From: Aalborgiella sp031424795
Lineage (GTDB): Bacteria; Pseudomonadota; Gammaproteobacteria; Burkholderiales; Burkholderiaceae_C
Reading direction: 5' to 3'
Length of the DNA: 52,951 nucleotides
Assembly: GCA_031424795.1 (NCBI GenBank)
Contig: JANPIC010000157.1
Location: forward strand, 1 to 52,951
This document shows, piece after piece, positions 32,668-41,024 of the stretch. A model generated the notes under the pieces. It saw only the letters and a program-made list of their open reading frames with translations, did no database searches and was not told where the DNA came from. Made by a program: the position numbers and the translations under genes. Within the stretch, counting starts at the first letter, position 1. Each line of letters begins with the position of its first letter.

Positions 32668-33204
32668 TCAAGCACTATAACTAGCGCTTTGTAGCCACAA
32701 TTGAGGGGGCGCTCCTTCAATTTTTGGTAAATCTAGGTACGTCATATACAACCGTAAATCCAACTCATACTGATGGTATTGCGGCTCCATGTAGGTGCAA
32801 AGCTTGTAAAACGCCTTGTCATGCTCGCGCTCTTTGATGTGCGCGAGCTCGTGGACGACAATCATTCTGAGCAGTTCAATCGGTACGTCTTTAAACAGGG
32901 TTGCAATTCGAATTTCGCGCTTGGACTTAAGTTTGTTGCCTTGCACACGCGACACTGTGGTGTGTGTTCCTAGTGCGTGTTGAATGACTTGGAGTTTGCT
33001 GTCAAAAGCAACTTTGCTGAGCGGATCTGCACCACGCAAAAACTCATTCTTAAGCGCCATCACGTAGTCAAACAATGCTTTGTCGTTGCGGATAGTGTGT
33101 GCAGTGCTGTATTTTTTTAACAGCACCGCACCCAGCTGCTCATTCGCAATGAGCGTACGCACTTGAGTTTGAAGGGTTTCAGAATAGGCGCTGAGATATT
33201 TCAT
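32668..33204 (-). CDS. YgjP-like (DUF45) metallopeptidase
   Basis: A 178-residue protein with the zinc motif VVHELAHIKEREHDKAFYKL near residue 115 (HExxH with a following H). This fits the YgjP/WLM family of small M48-like metallopeptidases. No membrane segment or signal is seen. The stretch KLKSKREIRIATLFKDVPIE precedes the active site. Convergent with the patatin gene, 13 bp apart. The substrate is unknown. Confidence 0.75.
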   Translation of the reverse strand: MKYLSAYSETLQTQVRTLIANEQLGAVLLKKYSTAHTIRNDKALFDYVMALKNEFLRGADPLSKVAFDSKLQVIQHALGTHTTVSRVQGNKLKSKREIRIATLFKDVPIELLRMIVVHELAHIKEREHDKAFYKLCTYMEPQYHQYELDLRLYMTYLDLPKIEGAPPQLWLQSASYSA

Positions 33205-33256
33205 GATGACCTGAAGTATCGCCTGAATTCAGGTCATCTCCCTTTCGCACAGGTGT

Positions 33257-33931
33257 TTACCGGGTTAAGCCACGCCATTCTGGAAGCAGTTGTATGTCGT
33301 CTGTGTTCCATCGCTTGGCATCAAATTTCCGGCGTGTCGCCATAACCACAGAACCGTCTGTGCTGGCTTTTCGCTGCGACCAAGTTGTCAGTAGCACCAT
33401 GAAAACAAAGCCGCCAGCGATCAGCACAGGGTAAGCCAACAGAATATCAAACAGTGAATACTTCCAGTTTAACGGGCGTCCAATACCCAGCATAGCGGCG
33501 TAAAACCATGAAACGCCCGATAACGCACCTGCAAAGATTGCCACCATGCGTTGCTTGAATGAAATTTTAAGCAACGACCCAGCTTTTTGCATCAAAGGCA
33601 GTACATAGTTGTGCAGCACAAGACCGTTGAGCGTCAAAAAGCAGACAATGGCTATTTTGGCTTGTAATTTCGGATTGCCAAAATACTCCAAGCCTTTGAG
33701 TGATACATCCAGCGCAATAATGCCTGCTCCTGTTACCCAAAGTGCAAGCAAAGCCATGGAAACGGTTTTTTGAAGATCTGACAGGTGTTTGGAATCCAGT
33801 TTTTCTCGTGGATCAGCTCTGAAAAGCTGCTTGACCATGGCAATGTCACTGGTGAGCACCAGTCCTATCGCTACGCAGCAAGCAATTAAATGCAGATAAA
33901 CAATAGCCATTCGTGTAAATTCAATATTCAT
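33257..33931 (-). CDS. hypothetical multi-pass membrane protein
   Basis: A 224-residue protein with about five hydrophobic helices: residues about 8-25 (VYLHLIACCVAIGLVL), 50-72, 83-104, 120-140 and 150-175. I do not recognise a named family. The short Arg/Lys-rich C-terminus should be cytoplasmic. The ATG at 33931 is chosen because AAGGA lies about 9 nt upstream; the 27 codons before it lack a ribosome binding site. It follows no clear operon: the YgjP-like gene lies 52 bp downstream on the same strand. Confidence 0.6.
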   Translation of the reverse strand: MNIEFTRMAIVYLHLIACCVAIGLVLTSDIAMVKQLFRADPREKLDSKHLSDLQKTVSMALLALWVTGAGIIALDVSLKGLEYFGNPKLQAKIAIVCFLTLNGLVLHNYVLPLMQKAGSLLKISFKQRMVAIFAGALSGVSWFYAAMLGIGRPLNWKYSLFDILLAYPVLIAGGFVFMVLLTTWSQRKASTDGSVVMATRRKFDAKRWNTDDIQLLPEWRGLTR

Positions 33932-34303
33932 AGATAAAAGTCCTTCTATTTCAAGTGTGGTTTGAATAGTGGGCATACCCCATCTTTGTTTGGATAATCC
34001 TGACCTGAACAAATGATGAATGCGGATAAACCCTTGAGAACTTATTCTCTACAGACCTACAGTAGCTGTCTGCTTAGTTTTGCAACACGATGTTGTCGAA
34101 ATAAGTGGTGCTTTATATTGCTTTTGCGATTTGATGAATCAAACCTAAAGATGTAAATGGTAATAAATACTCAAATTTCACACTATTAAGTGATTTAAGA
34201 AAAGTAGTCTCTAAGTTGAGTTACAAACTTTTTGCTAAGCTGTCCGCTCATCTAGAAACTGATGTTACATTTTTTTCGCTGCAAATTTCAGCGAAAACGC
34301 TGA
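33932..34303. other. intergenic region between lysS and the membrane protein gene
   Basis: This 372-bp A+T-rich stretch probably holds the promoter of the membrane protein gene. A hairpin (CGCTG at 34270-34274 with CAGCG at 34282-34286) lies near the lysS stop and may help end its transcript, though the T-run is on the opposite side. No gene is supported here. Confidence 0.5.
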
Positions 34304-35860
34304 TTAGGCTTCACGACGCAAAGCGGGAAACAAGATCACGTCCCGAATGCTTGGGCTGTCGGTTAGCAACATCATCAAACGGTCAATGCCGATACCACAG
34401 CCGCCAGTAGGTGGCATGCCGTATTCCAGGGCGCGAACAAAGTCATGGTCGTAGAACATGGCTTCGTCGTCACCACTGTCTTTGGCGTGGACTTGGGCGT
34501 TGAAGCGGGCGGCTTGGTCTTCGGCATCGTTCAGCTCGCTGAAGCCGTTGCCAAATTCACGGCCGGTGATGTACAGCTCGAAACGCTCGGTCACTTCTGG
34601 GCGATCGTCATTGGCGCGCGCCAGTGGTGAAATCTCTGTCGGGTGCTCCATGATGAAGGTGGGTTGCCAGAGCTTTTCTTCAACCGTTTCTTCAAAGTAC
34701 AGCACCTGCAGGCTGGCCAGCGAACGGGTTGACAGCTTGTGTTTGTCTTCAGACATGCCGATTTTGCGTAGTGCGTTGACCAGCCAGGCAGCGTCATGGA
34801 CATGCTCGCCCGCTTCGGTGTGCTTCACAATCGCTTCCACAATGGTCAATCGCTCAAACGGTTGGCTCAAATCGACAGCCTTGCCGCCGTAGCTCAGTTG
34901 CAATGAACCTGTCGCCTTAATCGCTACGTCACGAATGATGGCTTCGGTGTAGGCCATCAAATCGTTGTAATCCCAGTACGCAGCGTAGAACTCCATCATG
35001 GTGAACTCGGGGTTGTGGCGCACGCTGATGCCTTCGTTGCGGTAGCTGCGGTTGATTTCAAACACGCGCTCAAAACCACCCACAATCAGGCGTTTCAGGT
35101 AAAGTTCAGGAGCGATGCGCAGGAACATCTCTTGATCCAGCGCATTGTGGTGCGTTTTGAACGGCTTGGCGTTCGCGCCACCAGGAATCGGGTGCAACAT
35201 CGGCGTTTCGACTTCGAGGAAGTCGTTAGTCACCATGAAATCACGAATAGCGCACACCGCTTTGCTACGCGCTTTGAAGCGGTTGCGGGCAGACTCATCG
35301 GTGATCAAATCAACATAACGCTGGCGGTACTTGGTTTCTTGATCGGCCATGCCGTGGAATTTGTCCGGCAGGGGGCGCAGGCTTTTCGTCAGCAGGCGTA
35401 CTTCTGTGGCGTGGATGGATAATTCGCCTGTTTTTGTTTTGAACAAGGTGCCGACGCAGGCCACGATGTCGCCCAAATCCCAGTGCTTGAAGCTGCTATG
35501 GAGCTCTTCGCCCACACCTTCATTCGTCACGTAGATCTGGATTTTGCCGGTGCTGTCTTGCAGCGTGGCGAAACTGGCTTTGCCCATGACCCGCTTGAGC
35601 ATCATGCGACCGGCTACGCTGGCGATGATTTTTTGCGGGTCCAGCTCGCCTTTGGCTTCGCTGTCGTAATCTGCGATCAGTTTGATGGCGCGATTTTGAG
35701 GTTTGAAATCGTTGGGGAAAGCCACGCCTTTGCCATCTACCTGCGCTTGGCGAATCGCTTTGAGCTTTTCGCGGCGCTCGGCAATCAATTGGTTCTCATC
35801 GCGTGCATCTGGTGCGGGTTGAGAGGCTAAAGTGGCAAGGTTTCGTGATGAATCGGACAT
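34304..35860 (-). CDS. lysS: lysyl-tRNA synthetase (class II)
   Basis: A 518-residue enzyme that attaches lysine to tRNA-Lys. The N-terminal OB-fold anticodon-binding domain (about 70-170) contains GRMMLKRVMGKASFATLQD. Class II motif 1 (FLEVETPML), motif 2 (RNEGISVRHNPEFTMMEFY) and motif 3 (GCGIGIDRLMMLLTDSPSIR) follow. Length is typical. Monocistronic on the minus strand. Confidence 0.97.
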   Translation of the reverse strand: MSDSSRNLATLASQPAPDARDENQLIAERREKLKAIRQAQVDGKGVAFPNDFKPQNRAIKLIADYDSEAKGELDPQKIIASVAGRMMLKRVMGKASFATLQDSTGKIQIYVTNEGVGEELHSSFKHWDLGDIVACVGTLFKTKTGELSIHATEVRLLTKSLRPLPDKFHGMADQETKYRQRYVDLITDESARNRFKARSKAVCAIRDFMVTNDFLEVETPMLHPIPGGANAKPFKTHHNALDQEMFLRIAPELYLKRLIVGGFERVFEINRSYRNEGISVRHNPEFTMMEFYAAYWDYNDLMAYTEAIIRDVAIKATGSLQLSYGGKAVDLSQPFERLTIVEAIVKHTEAGEHVHDAAWLVNALRKIGMSEDKHKLSTRSLASLQVLYFEETVEEKLWQPTFIMEHPTEISPLARANDDRPEVTERFELYITGREFGNGFSELNDAEDQAARFNAQVHAKDSGDDEAMFYDHDFVRALEYGMPPTGGCGIGIDRLMMLLTDSPSIRDVILFPALRREA

Positions 35861-35992
35861 GGGGAGTTGACGAGTACCAAAAATGGTCTGTACCTTTGGG
35901 TATAAACCTCTGATTTTAATTGTTAATGGCTAGATGCAGCGTTAAATGCATGGTAAATTCACAAAGGTACTAACTTACTTGGGGAAAAACGC

Positions 35993-36817
35993 ATGAAATT
36001 CTTAAAATTATCTGTCGCCATCGCCGCACTTGGATTTTTATCCGCTTGCCAAGCGCCTCCTATGCAAATGGGCGATCCAGCTGCTAAAACCGTAGCTACA
36101 GGCAGCGCAGCTGGTAGCACAACTGCAGGAAGTAACACAGCCTTAGAGCGCTGTGCAGCGCCTTTGGGCACGATTTCATTGATTGAAAACGTTAACGCTG
36201 GTTGGTACACGATTTTGACAGGCCAATATCGCCTGCCGCCAACGGCTAATTTGTTGCGTCTTATGATTCAGCAGTCAAATTGCTTCGTGGTTGTCGAGCG
36301 CAGCGCTTCTGGAATGGCTGCCATGAACCGTGAGCGTGATTTGCAAAAATCAGGCGAAATGCGCTCTGGTAGCAACTTTGGAAAAGGTCAAATGGTGTCT
36401 TCAGACTTCGGTTTGTCGCCAGAAGTTATTTTTAACGAAGGCAATGCATCAGGTTCAGGCGCACTTTTGGGCGGTTTGATTGGCGGCGGCGCAGGTCGCG
36501 CCATTGCTGCGATAGGCGCATCAACCAAAACGCGCGAAGCCAGCGTCTTGTTAACCATGATTGACAACCGTTCCAGCGTGCAAATCGCGGCATCAGAAGG
36601 TTCCGCTTCCAAGACTGATTTAGGTGGTTTTGGCGCGTTGGCTGGTATCAGCGGCGCAGCCGCTTTGGGTGGCTACACCAATACACCACAAGGTAAAGTG
36701 ATTGCAGCTGCTTTCATGGATGCCTACAACGGCATGGTGATTTCTTTGCGTCAGTACAAAGCGCAAGAAGTCAAAGGCGGTTTGGGTAAAGGCGGCCAGT
36801 TGCCCGTGGGCAGATAA
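35993..36817 (+). CDS. CsgG/HfaB-family lipoprotein
   Basis: A 274-residue secreted lipoprotein: signal peptide MKFLKLSVAIAALGFLSAC with the lipobox LSAC placing the modified Cys near residue 19. After it come features of the CsgG family: FVVVERSASGMAAMNRERDL, then GLSPEVIFNEG and a Gly-rich GALLGGLIGGGAGRAIAAIG. CsgG forms outer-membrane secretion pores for curli subunits; related proteins are associated with anchoring surface material. No curli genes are near, so the role here is open. GGGGAAAA lies just before the ATG. Confidence 0.78.
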   Translation: MKFLKLSVAIAALGFLSACQAPPMQMGDPAAKTVATGSAAGSTTAGSNTALERCAAPLGTISLIENVNAGWYTILTGQYRLPPTANLLRLMIQQSNCFVVVERSASGMAAMNRERDLQKSGEMRSGSNFGKGQMVSSDFGLSPEVIFNEGNASGSGALLGGLIGGGAGRAIAAIGASTKTREASVLLTMIDNRSSVQIAASEGSASKTDLGGFGALAGISGAAALGGYTNTPQGKVIAAAFMDAYNGMVISLRQYKAQEVKGGLGKGGQLPVGR

Positions 36818-36857
36818 AGTTCTAGGGATTGGAATAATCCCATAGCATTGATCGTTT

Positions 36858-36892
36858 AAAGGGTGAAGATCGTCAGTTCTTCCCCCTTTTTT
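36858..36892 (+). terminator. intrinsic terminator after the CsgG-like gene
   Basis: AAAGGG...GAAGA (36858-36869) pairs with TCTTC...CCCTTT (36878-36889), with one mismatch, and is followed by a T-rich run. Confidence 0.75.
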
Positions 36893-36893
36893 A

Positions 36894-36948
36894 TTTGCTA
36901 TATTTTTAATAGCTAACTAGTTAATAAATACTCCGGCTTAGGCATATT
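36894..36948 (-). repeat. dispersed palindromic element between the CsgG-like and lrp-like genes
   Basis: ATTTGCTATATTTTTAATAG then CTAACTAGTTAATAAATACT then CCGGCTTAGGCATATTTTAG. The reverse orientation, with the TTAATAAATACTCCGGCTTA core carrying two changes. It ends exactly at the stop codon of the regulator gene. Confidence 0.8.
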
Positions 36949-37446
36949 TTAGCCCTTTAAATCTATTTTTAATTGAAATTTAGAACGTTTGGTACTGAAA
37001 AACGCTTTCACGTTGCGCACATTCGCATCTTGCGTGAACAACCGATTCGCCAAAGCTAAATATGCTGGCATATCAGCGCAATAAACCACCAAGCAAAAAT
37101 CTGGCCCGGGAGAGACGCGGTAGCACTGCTGCACGCCACTGTCTTGAATCACGCGCGTTTCAAAAGCTTCTAAGTGCTCAGCACCCTGTCTGTCTAAGGT
37201 GATTTCAACCAAGGCAGTCAGCCCGTAGCCTTGAATCGCTGCTAATTTGTCGGTGTTCAGCACGGCGATTTCGCGCTCAATCAAGCCGTTGTCACGTAGG
37301 GCTTTTACTCGGCGCAAGCAAGTGGGCGGCGAGATGTGCACTTTTTCTGCAAGGCTTTGGTTGCTTTGGCTGGCATCGGTTTGCAGCAAATCAAGAAGCT
37401 TGATGTCGATGCTATCGATCATGTTTTTTTGTAATATTTCTTTCAT
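36949..37446 (-). CDS. Lrp/AsnC family transcription regulator
   Basis: A 165-residue regulator. The N-terminal helix-turn-helix region reads IDIKLLDLLQTDASQSNQSL then VHISPPTCLRRVKALRDNGL. The C-terminal RAM ligand-binding domain contains VEITLDRQGAEHLEAF. Members bind amino acids and control metabolic genes. Starts at 37446 or 37422 are both possible; neither has a strong ribosome binding site. Divergent from glmS across an A+T-rich region with a TTATTTgAAATAA palindrome, so self-regulation is likely. Confidence 0.9.
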   Translation of the reverse strand: MKEILQKNMIDSIDIKLLDLLQTDASQSNQSLAEKVHISPPTCLRRVKALRDNGLIEREIAVLNTDKLAAIQGYGLTALVEITLDRQGAEHLEAFETRVIQDSGVQQCYRVSPGPDFCLVVYCADMPAYLALANRLFTQDANVRNVKAFFSTKRSKFQLKIDLKG

Positions 37447-37455
37447 AAGATAAGT

Positions 37456-37468
37456 TTATTTGAAATAA
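37456..37468. promoter_or_regulatory. small palindrome in the lrp-like/glmS divergent region
   Basis: TTATTTGAAATAA is a perfect 6-1-6 inverted repeat 10 bp upstream of the regulator start codon. It resembles the A+T-rich binding sites of Lrp-type regulators; binding is inferred. Confidence 0.4.
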
Positions 37469-37588
37469 AATAACTTTTCAATGAAATAATGTAATTAAAT
37501 TTCAAAAAAAGCAAAAAAATTATGATTAATTATTTTTCAATAGCCGTAACATAGCATCCAATCTAAATTCATTCAAAAGGGGTTGCGT

Positions 37589-39469
37589 ATGTGCGGAATT
37601 GTTGCGGCGGTATCTACAAAAGACGTTGTGCCCGTCTTGGTGCAAGGTTTGGCGCGGCTGGAATACCGTGGTTACGACTCTTGCGGTGTGGCGGTGCATT
37701 CTGGTGGCTTGAAGCGCGCGCGCAGCACAGACCGCGTGTCTGAGCTGCAAGAGCAAATCGCAGCCGATAAATTTGAAGGTCACACCGGCATTGCGCACAC
37801 GCGCTGGGCCACGCATGGCGTGCCGTCTGAGGGCAATGCGCACCCACATTTCAGTTTTGGCACAGGAGACATCGCAGGGAAAGCCGGAAAAATCGCTTTG
37901 GTGCACAACGGCATCATTGAAAACCACGATGAATTGCGTGCCACTTTGCGCGCCAAAGGCTATGTCTTCGTCAGCCAAACCGATACCGAAGTCATCGCGC
38001 ATTTGGTAGACAGTTTATACAACGGTGATTTGCTTGAAGCCGTCAAAGCTGCTTTGCCGCAGCTGCACGGTGCGTATGCTATTGCGGTTTTTTGCAAAGA
38101 CGAGCCGCACCGCATCATTGGCGCACGTGCTGGCTCGCCGCTCATTTTGGGCGTTGGCAAAGCGGACAGTGCCAATTATTTAGCCAGCGACGCCATGGCG
38201 TTGGCGGGTGTGACAGACCAAATCGTCTATCTTGAAGAAGGTGACGTGGTTGATTTGCAGTTGGGCAAGTATTGGATTTTGGACAAAGCTTTCAAGCCAC
38301 TGAGCCCAGAGCAACGCGTGGTCAAAACCGTCTTGGCGCACAGCGGCGCTGCCGAACTGGGGCCGTATCGCCACTACATGCAAAAAGAGATTTTCGAGCA
38401 ACCACGTGCCATTGCTGACACCCTTGAAGGCGTTGATGCGATTGTTCCAGAGCTGTTTGATGCGCTGATGGCACATAAATCCGGCGAAAACGCCCATGCC
38501 GTGTTCAAAAAAATCGACAAAGTACTTATCCTCGCCTGTGGTACCAGCTACTACAGCGGCTGTACCGCCAAGTATTGGTTAGAGAGTATTGCGCAAATTC
38601 CAACGCAAGTGGAGGTGGCCAGCGAATACCGCTATCGGGATTCTGTGCCTGACGCCAACACCTTGGTCGTCACCATCACCCAATCGGGTGAAACGGCGGA
38701 CACCTTGGCTGCGCTGCGTCATGCGCAATCTCTAGGCATGAAGCACACGCTGACGATTTGTAATGTCGCCACCAGCGCCATGGTGCGTGAGTGTTCACTT
38801 GCTTACATCACCCGCGCGGGCGTGGAAATCGGCGTCGCATCCACAAAAGCTTTCACGACTCAATTGGCGGGTTTGTTTTTGCTCACTTTGGCATTGGCAC
38901 AAAGCAAAGGTCGTTTGACAGACGAACAGGAGGCTGCGCATTTGGTTGCCATGCGTCACTTACCCGCCGCCTTGCAAGCGGCGCTGGCGCTAGAGCCGCA
39001 AATTATCAGCTGGGCGGAAGATTTTGCTAAACGTGACAACGCTCTTTTCTTGGGGCGCGGCATGCATTACCCGATTGCCTTAGAAGGTGCTTTGAAACTC
39101 AAAGAAATCACCTACATCCATGCCGAAGCCTACGCCGCTGGCGAGTTGAAACACGGACCCTTAGCTTTAGTCACCAGCGAAATGCCAGTCGTTACCGTGG
39201 CACCTAATGATGTGCTCTTGGAGAAACTAAAAAGCAATATGCACGAAGTCCGCGCCCGTGGCGGCGTGCTGTATGTGCTGGCAGATGCGGATACCAAAAT
39301 AGAAAGTGGCGATGGCCTGCACGTCATCCACATGCCTGAAAACTACGGCGCTTTGAGCCCGCTGTTGCACGTTGTGCCTTTGCAATTGCTGGCCTACCAC
39401 ACGGCGCTGGCGAAAGGGACGGACGTTGATAAGCCGAGGAATCTGGCCAAATCTGTCACAGTGGAATGA
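37589..39469 (+). CDS. glmS: glutamine-fructose-6-phosphate aminotransferase
   Basis: A 626-residue enzyme making glucosamine-6-phosphate for cell wall and lipopolysaccharide. The glutaminase half starts MCGIVAAV, where Cys2 must become N-terminal and so fixes the ATG at 37589 (a TTG two codons earlier is rejected). Two SIS sugar-binding domains follow, with ACGTSYYSG and TQSGETADT. The end PRNLAKSVTVE is canonical. AAAAGGGG lies about 8 nt upstream. Confidence 0.97.
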   Translation: MCGIVAAVSTKDVVPVLVQGLARLEYRGYDSCGVAVHSGGLKRARSTDRVSELQEQIAADKFEGHTGIAHTRWATHGVPSEGNAHPHFSFGTGDIAGKAGKIALVHNGIIENHDELRATLRAKGYVFVSQTDTEVIAHLVDSLYNGDLLEAVKAALPQLHGAYAIAVFCKDEPHRIIGARAGSPLILGVGKADSANYLASDAMALAGVTDQIVYLEEGDVVDLQLGKYWILDKAFKPLSPEQRVVKTVLAHSGAAELGPYRHYMQKEIFEQPRAIADTLEGVDAIVPELFDALMAHKSGENAHAVFKKIDKVLILACGTSYYSGCTAKYWLESIAQIPTQVEVASEYRYRDSVPDANTLVVTITQSGETADTLAALRHAQSLGMKHTLTICNVATSAMVRECSLAYITRAGVEIGVASTKAFTTQLAGLFLLTLALAQSKGRLTDEQEAAHLVAMRHLPAALQAALALEPQIISWAEDFAKRDNALFLGRGMHYPIALEGALKLKEITYIHAEAYAAGELKHGPLALVTSEMPVVTVAPNDVLLEKLKSNMHEVRARGGVLYVLADADTKIESGDGLHVIHMPENYGALSPLLHVVPLQLLAYHTALAKGTDVDKPRNLAKSVTVE

Positions 39470-39503
39470 GCTTGAAAAGGGCTAAGCACCTGTGATCTAG
39501 GTA

Positions 39504-39610
39504 ATTAAAGTCGTAAACAAGTCATTAAAGTCGTAAACACGGCTCTAGCATTTATGCGGCCTGGCGAGAAGATAGATTTTTAGTCTCATCATTTTTAAAG
39601 TCGTAAACAC
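39504..39610 (+). repeat. three direct copies of TTAAAGTCGTAAACA
   Basis: Copies at 39505-39519, 39525-39539 and 39595-39609; the last two share the extra C that follows. They lie in a 680-bp stretch without an intact gene, directly after glmS. Function unknown. They may mark the border of an inserted or excised element. Confidence 0.8.
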
Positions 39611-39772
39611 ACCTTAAAACCAAAATTGCGAAAGTCCTCGCCTCATTCATCTATTCACGTCTCTAGCTGTTAAATCTGGCCTGTTTTGCGAGTCAACGGG
39701 GCTATATCTTGAGGTAATTGCTCTGTACTTTTCTAAAACATCATCACTTGAAGCAGGCAGAAGTTGGATATA

Positions 39773-39801
39773 TAAAAAAAGAAGACTCCGAAGAGTCTTC
39801 T
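39773..39801 (-). terminator. intrinsic terminator of the decayed histone-like gene
   Basis: AGAAGACTC (39780-39788) pairs with GAGTCTTCT (39793-39801) across a 4-nt loop. On the minus strand it is followed by seven T. It lies 27 bp after the stop codon of the remnant described next. Confidence 0.92.
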
Positions 39802-39827
39802 GTATAAGCAATCAATTGCTTTGATTT

Positions 39828-39985
39828 TTATTTTTTGGCAGCTGGCTTGACTGCTTTCTTTGTGCTGCAGCTGTAGGGGCAGTCTTTGCTTTTTGTGCAA
39901 CTGGTGCCAATGCAGTAGGCGCAGCTGTGGGCGCGGAAGCAAACGGTCGAAATCTCAGTCGAAAGGTTGTTTTGAGGCCGGTTAT
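39828..39985 (-). pseudogene. remnant of an alanine/lysine-rich histone-H1-like protein gene (3' end)
   Basis: On the minus strand the last codons before the terminator read STKKAVKPAAKK-stop (stop at 39828-39830). Just upstream, in a frame shifted by one, lies SAPTAAPTALAPVAQKAKTA followed by PTAAA. Together these look like the C-terminal Ala/Pro/Lys tail of the histone-H1-like or H-NS-like DNA-binding proteins common in Burkholderiales. It appears split by a frameshift near 39862 and has lost its 5' part near 39950-39985. Confidence 0.55.
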
Positions 39986-40153
39986 AAAAAATCTCAACGA
40001 CAGCTACCGAAGTATAAAAGTGATTATCTTAATGCTGATAGTGCACTCAAAGAAAATTATGCCAACGAACTAAATTATCTTGTCCAAAATAACTATAAAC
40101 CTGTCAATGTAAGCTTGGCTCAGTGGCAAACAATTAAAGGATGGTTTAAATGA
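39950..40153 (+). pseudogene. possible truncated C-terminal domain of a polymorphic toxin
   Basis: An open frame (formally from 39860) whose second half reads YKSDYLNADSALKENYANEL and ends LAQWQTIKGWFK, protein-like sequence with normal codons. Its first half is only the antisense of the histone-like remnant, so the gene has lost its 5' part. Its TGA overlaps the ATG of the next gene (ATGA), the tight coupling seen in toxin/immunity pairs. I recognise no nuclease motif, so the toxin reading is inference. Confidence 0.35.
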
Positions 40154-40662
40154 TCTATAACAAACACCTCGACAGACTCATTGAAGTGAATTTTGTTCAG
40201 TCATTCATGCATCAGCATAATATGCAAGGCAAACTTTGTATTCAAGGTGATGATTCCAGTTTTATTCTTCATCGACAGCCCTACATTGTGGAGTTTCATG
40301 ATGCGCTTATAGATAACTATCTCGAAATTTCTTTATCTGATATGTCAACTGAATTGATGCTTGATGGTGGACGCGCGTTGATGATAAGTGTTGATACGGG
40401 ACTTCAAAATCTCGAAGACATAAAGAAAATGAATTTCGATCGTGACCCAACGAATGATATTTTTATCTCTGACGGTGCCAGAAAAACATTCGATTTGCAT
40501 GGCGATTTCCAAGCAATTAATAAACTTCTCCCTCAAATCGAAGTCAAAGGTGGCTTAGCTTCTATGCGTGACGGCTCCTTTGATACGCGGTTTGACTTCA
40601 AAGATTACATCAAACCAATGTATTTTGGCCTAAAAGAAAAATACTTAAAGTGTCTTGGTTAG
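40150..40662 (+). CDS. hypothetical protein, possible immunity protein
   Basis: A 170-residue soluble protein without signal peptide or membrane segment, moderately acidic in its middle part. I do not recognise its family. The single-domain size, the absence of an export signal and a start codon overlapping the stop of a truncated upstream frame are what an orphan immunity protein would show. The codon use is A+T-rich compared with glmS, suggesting transfer. An alternative is an unrelated cytoplasmic protein. Confidence 0.6.
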   Translation: MIYNKHLDRLIEVNFVQSFMHQHNMQGKLCIQGDDSSFILHRQPYIVEFHDALIDNYLEISLSDMSTELMLDGGRALMISVDTGLQNLEDIKKMNFDRDPTNDIFISDGARKTFDLHGDFQAINKLLPQIEVKGGLASMRDGSFDTRFDFKDYIKPMYFGLKEKYLKCLG

Positions 40663-40797
40663 TAGCTAAACGCTATGCAGAATGTTTATCGTAGCTACGA
40701 TTCAGTGAACTGAGCTCTAAGAAAGATGACTCAGAAATGATCAGCTACGGAGTCCGGTTTTTGGGGTAGATCACCTCACAAATCACTTTGCGCTTAG
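40663..40797. other. intergenic region after the accessory scar
   Basis: 135 bp between two convergent genes, with short direct and inverted repeats such as GTAGCTACGA. No gene or clear terminator seen. Confidence 0.4.
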
Positions 40798-40989
40798 CTA
40801 ACTACCCGGCTTTTTGCTGGAACGTTCCGTCGAACGCTGGGATTGGCGTGGTGCGTGCACATGCTTCACTTTGCGAACATTGTCACGGTCAGCCGTAGGG
40901 TCTGTCTGTGCATGCTGGGGGAACTGCTGTGGATTCAGGGGTGCAGGAGGGGGTGTTTGCGGTCCGGTATTTGTTTTTGACGATTTCAT
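40798..40989 (-). CDS. small disordered Pro/Gln/Lys-rich protein
   Basis: A 63-residue protein, MKSSKTNTGPQTPPPAPLNP and onward, ending RSSKKPGS. It is rich in Pro, Gln, Arg and Ser and probably unstructured and basic. A good ribosome binding site (GGGAG, about 6 nt upstream) and a position 35 bp after the CBS gene on the same strand argue for a real gene. No family recognised. Confidence 0.5.
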   Translation of the reverse strand: MKSSKTNTGPQTPPPAPLNPQQFPQHAQTDPTADRDNVRKVKHVHAPRQSQRSTERSSKKPGS

Positions 40990-41024
40990 GATACTCCCAG
41001 ATTTTTATGGATAGTGGAGTAGCG

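Noticed and set aside
34860..35760. Possible copy of the dispersed element in lysS (AIKLIADY peptide)
   Set aside because: The peptide looks similar, but the DNA there lacks the CCGGCG/GTATTTATTGCC core and has normal base composition.
39504..39610. CRISPR array
   Set aside because: Three copies of a 15-bp sequence have unequal spacing (5 and 55 bp between copies) and there are no cas genes.
39860..39950. The N-terminal half of the plus-strand frame after glmS (Cys/Ser/Arg-rich)
   Set aside because: It is simply the opposite strand of the histone-like remnant; only the part after about 39950 looks like real coding sequence.
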